From Actinomycetes bacterium (GTDB lineage: Bacteria; Actinomycetota; Thermoleophilia; RBG-16-64-13), in the NCBI GenBank assembly GCA_021815245.1, contig JAKAHF010000215.1, positions 1 through 5,317 of the forward strand: 5,317 nucleotides of DNA, given 5' to 3'. Position numbers and translations under genes: made by a program. Below are positions 4,695-5,317 of the stretch, one piece after another. Position 1 is the first letter of the stretch; each line of letters begins with the position of its first letter. A model generated the notes under the pieces. It searched no databases, was not told the origin of the DNA, and was given only the letters and a program-made list of their open reading frames with translations.

Positions 4695-5317
4695 GCTCGT
4701 TCCATCCACGAGATCTTCTCGGCAAACCGCCGCCGCGCCTCTTCGAGCAACCAACGGGTAGGTGGCCATTCCTGGGCCGAATCCCTCGCTAGGATGCGCG
4801 TAGCCTCTCCCCTGGCTTCTTCGAGCAGTTTGCGGTCGCGCAGAAGCGACGCGACCTCCAGATCCCCGAGGCCGGACTGCCTCTCGCCGAAGAGCTGCCC
4901 CTCGCCTCGAGCCGCGAGATCGGCCTCGGCCAGTTCGAAGCCGTTGTCGGTTCGCGCAAAGAGGGCCAGACGCTCCACAGCCGCTTCGTCGTCGCCGTCG
5001 GCAAGAAGAAAGCAGCGAGACTCCTGCGTACCCCTGCCTACACGACCGCGCAGTTGATGGAGCTGTGACAGCCCGAAACGCCGCGGGCCCATGATGACCA
5101 TGACGGTCGCGTTGGCCACATCCACCCCTACCTCTATGACCGAGGTGCTCACCAGCACGTCGGCATCGCCCGAAGCGAAAGCCGCCATGGCGCCGGCCTT
5201 CTCGGGAGAGGCCATCTGCCCGTGCAGGAGCTTCAACCGAAAGCCCCGGAGTTCACCACACGATAGCTCCTCGAACGTGCCGCGGGCCGAAGCCGCGTCG
5301 AGCGTGTCGCTCTCCTC
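4691..5317 (-). CDS. recG: ATP-dependent DNA helicase RecG, C-terminal fragment
   Basis: Only the last 208 codons are in the window. The 5' part lies beyond the right edge. RecG is a superfamily 2 double-strand DNA translocase that remodels stalled replication forks and recombination intermediates. The fragment begins in the segment after PLV (EESDTLDAA at 1-9), continues with LLHGQMASPEKAGAMAAF, then motif V (STSVIEVGVDVANATVMVI, about 57-75) and motif VI (QLHQLRGRVGRG, about 85-96). The RecG-specific C-terminal region follows: GFELAEADLAARGEGQLFGERQSG. The usual ENAERFG linker before motif VI reads MGPRRFG, a local variant. Stop TGA at 4693-4691 overlaps the rsmD start. recG-rsmD-coaD order is widespread. 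Confidence 0.96.
   Translation of the reverse strand, partial: EESDTLDAASARGTFEELSCGELRGFRLKLLHGQMASPEKAGAMAAFASGDADVLVSTSVIEVGVDVANATVMVIMGPRRFGLSQLHQLRGRVGRGTQESRCFLLADGDDEAAVERLALFARTDNGFELAEADLAARGEGQLFGERQSGLGDLEVASLLRDRKLLEEARGEATRILARDSAQEWPPTRWLLEEARRRFAEKISWMERA

Noticed and set aside
4695..4769. Upstream ATG extending rsmD by 25 residues
   Set aside because: The extra residues do not resemble RsmD and would overlap recG by about 79 nt. The ATGA overlap start at 4694 fits the family length.
4074..5057. Plus-strand frame of about 327 codons
   Set aside because: Antisense to rsmD and recG, both secure by motif. The translation has no domain signature and ends in low-complexity Ser/Arg/Ala.
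1..5317. Search for CRISPR arrays, tRNA or rRNA genes, insertion sequences, attachment sites and replication origins
   Set aside because: I saw no regularly spaced repeats, cloverleaf-like sequence, transposase frame or terminal inverted repeats. The window is nearly filled by housekeeping genes.

Overview
The window is a GC-rich bacterial chromosome segment in which every gene I can support is on the minus strand, so the biological order runs from high to low coordinates. Gene content and order point to an actinomycete-type (Actinomycetota) genome, possibly a deep-branching or Coriobacteriia-like lineage. The best clue is a SepIVA-like coiled-coil gene between coaD and a DUF177/YceD gene, an arrangement I know from actinobacteria. 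The lineage assignment is inference. Nothing suggests a plasmid, phage or recently acquired island.

Layout from the right edge to the left: the 3' end of recG (DNA branch-migration helicase); rsmD (16S rRNA guanine methyltransferase), whose ATG overlaps the recG stop; coaD (phosphopantetheine adenylyltransferase), whose TTG start overlaps the rsmD stop; a SepIVA/DivIVA-like coiled-coil gene 3 nt further on; a DUF177/YceD gene; rpmF (ribosomal protein L32, only 59 codons); and an 80-codon gene I do not recognise. The overlaps and short gaps suggest one operon mixing DNA repair, ribosome maturation, coenzyme A synthesis and envelope growth.

A 178-nt non-coding stretch (1899-2076) follows. It holds a strong intrinsic terminator pointing leftward and, just upstream of it, a possible 12-codon leader peptide with a good Shine-Dalgarno sequence, a hairpin that could hide that Shine-Dalgarno, an 11-bp direct repeat and two 10-bp palindromes. 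This is the most unusual part of the window. It may be a translation-coupled attenuator rather than a plain operon end.

The left third (3-1898) is a divergent elongation factor G paralog of the EF-G-like/FusA2 type, cut by the left edge after 632 codons. Its G domain departs from canonical EF-G at several GTPase motifs: NMMD replaces NKxD, and Glu replaces the catalytic His of DTPGH. An uninterrupted plus-strand frame of about 600 codons lies antisense to it and is a composition artefact.
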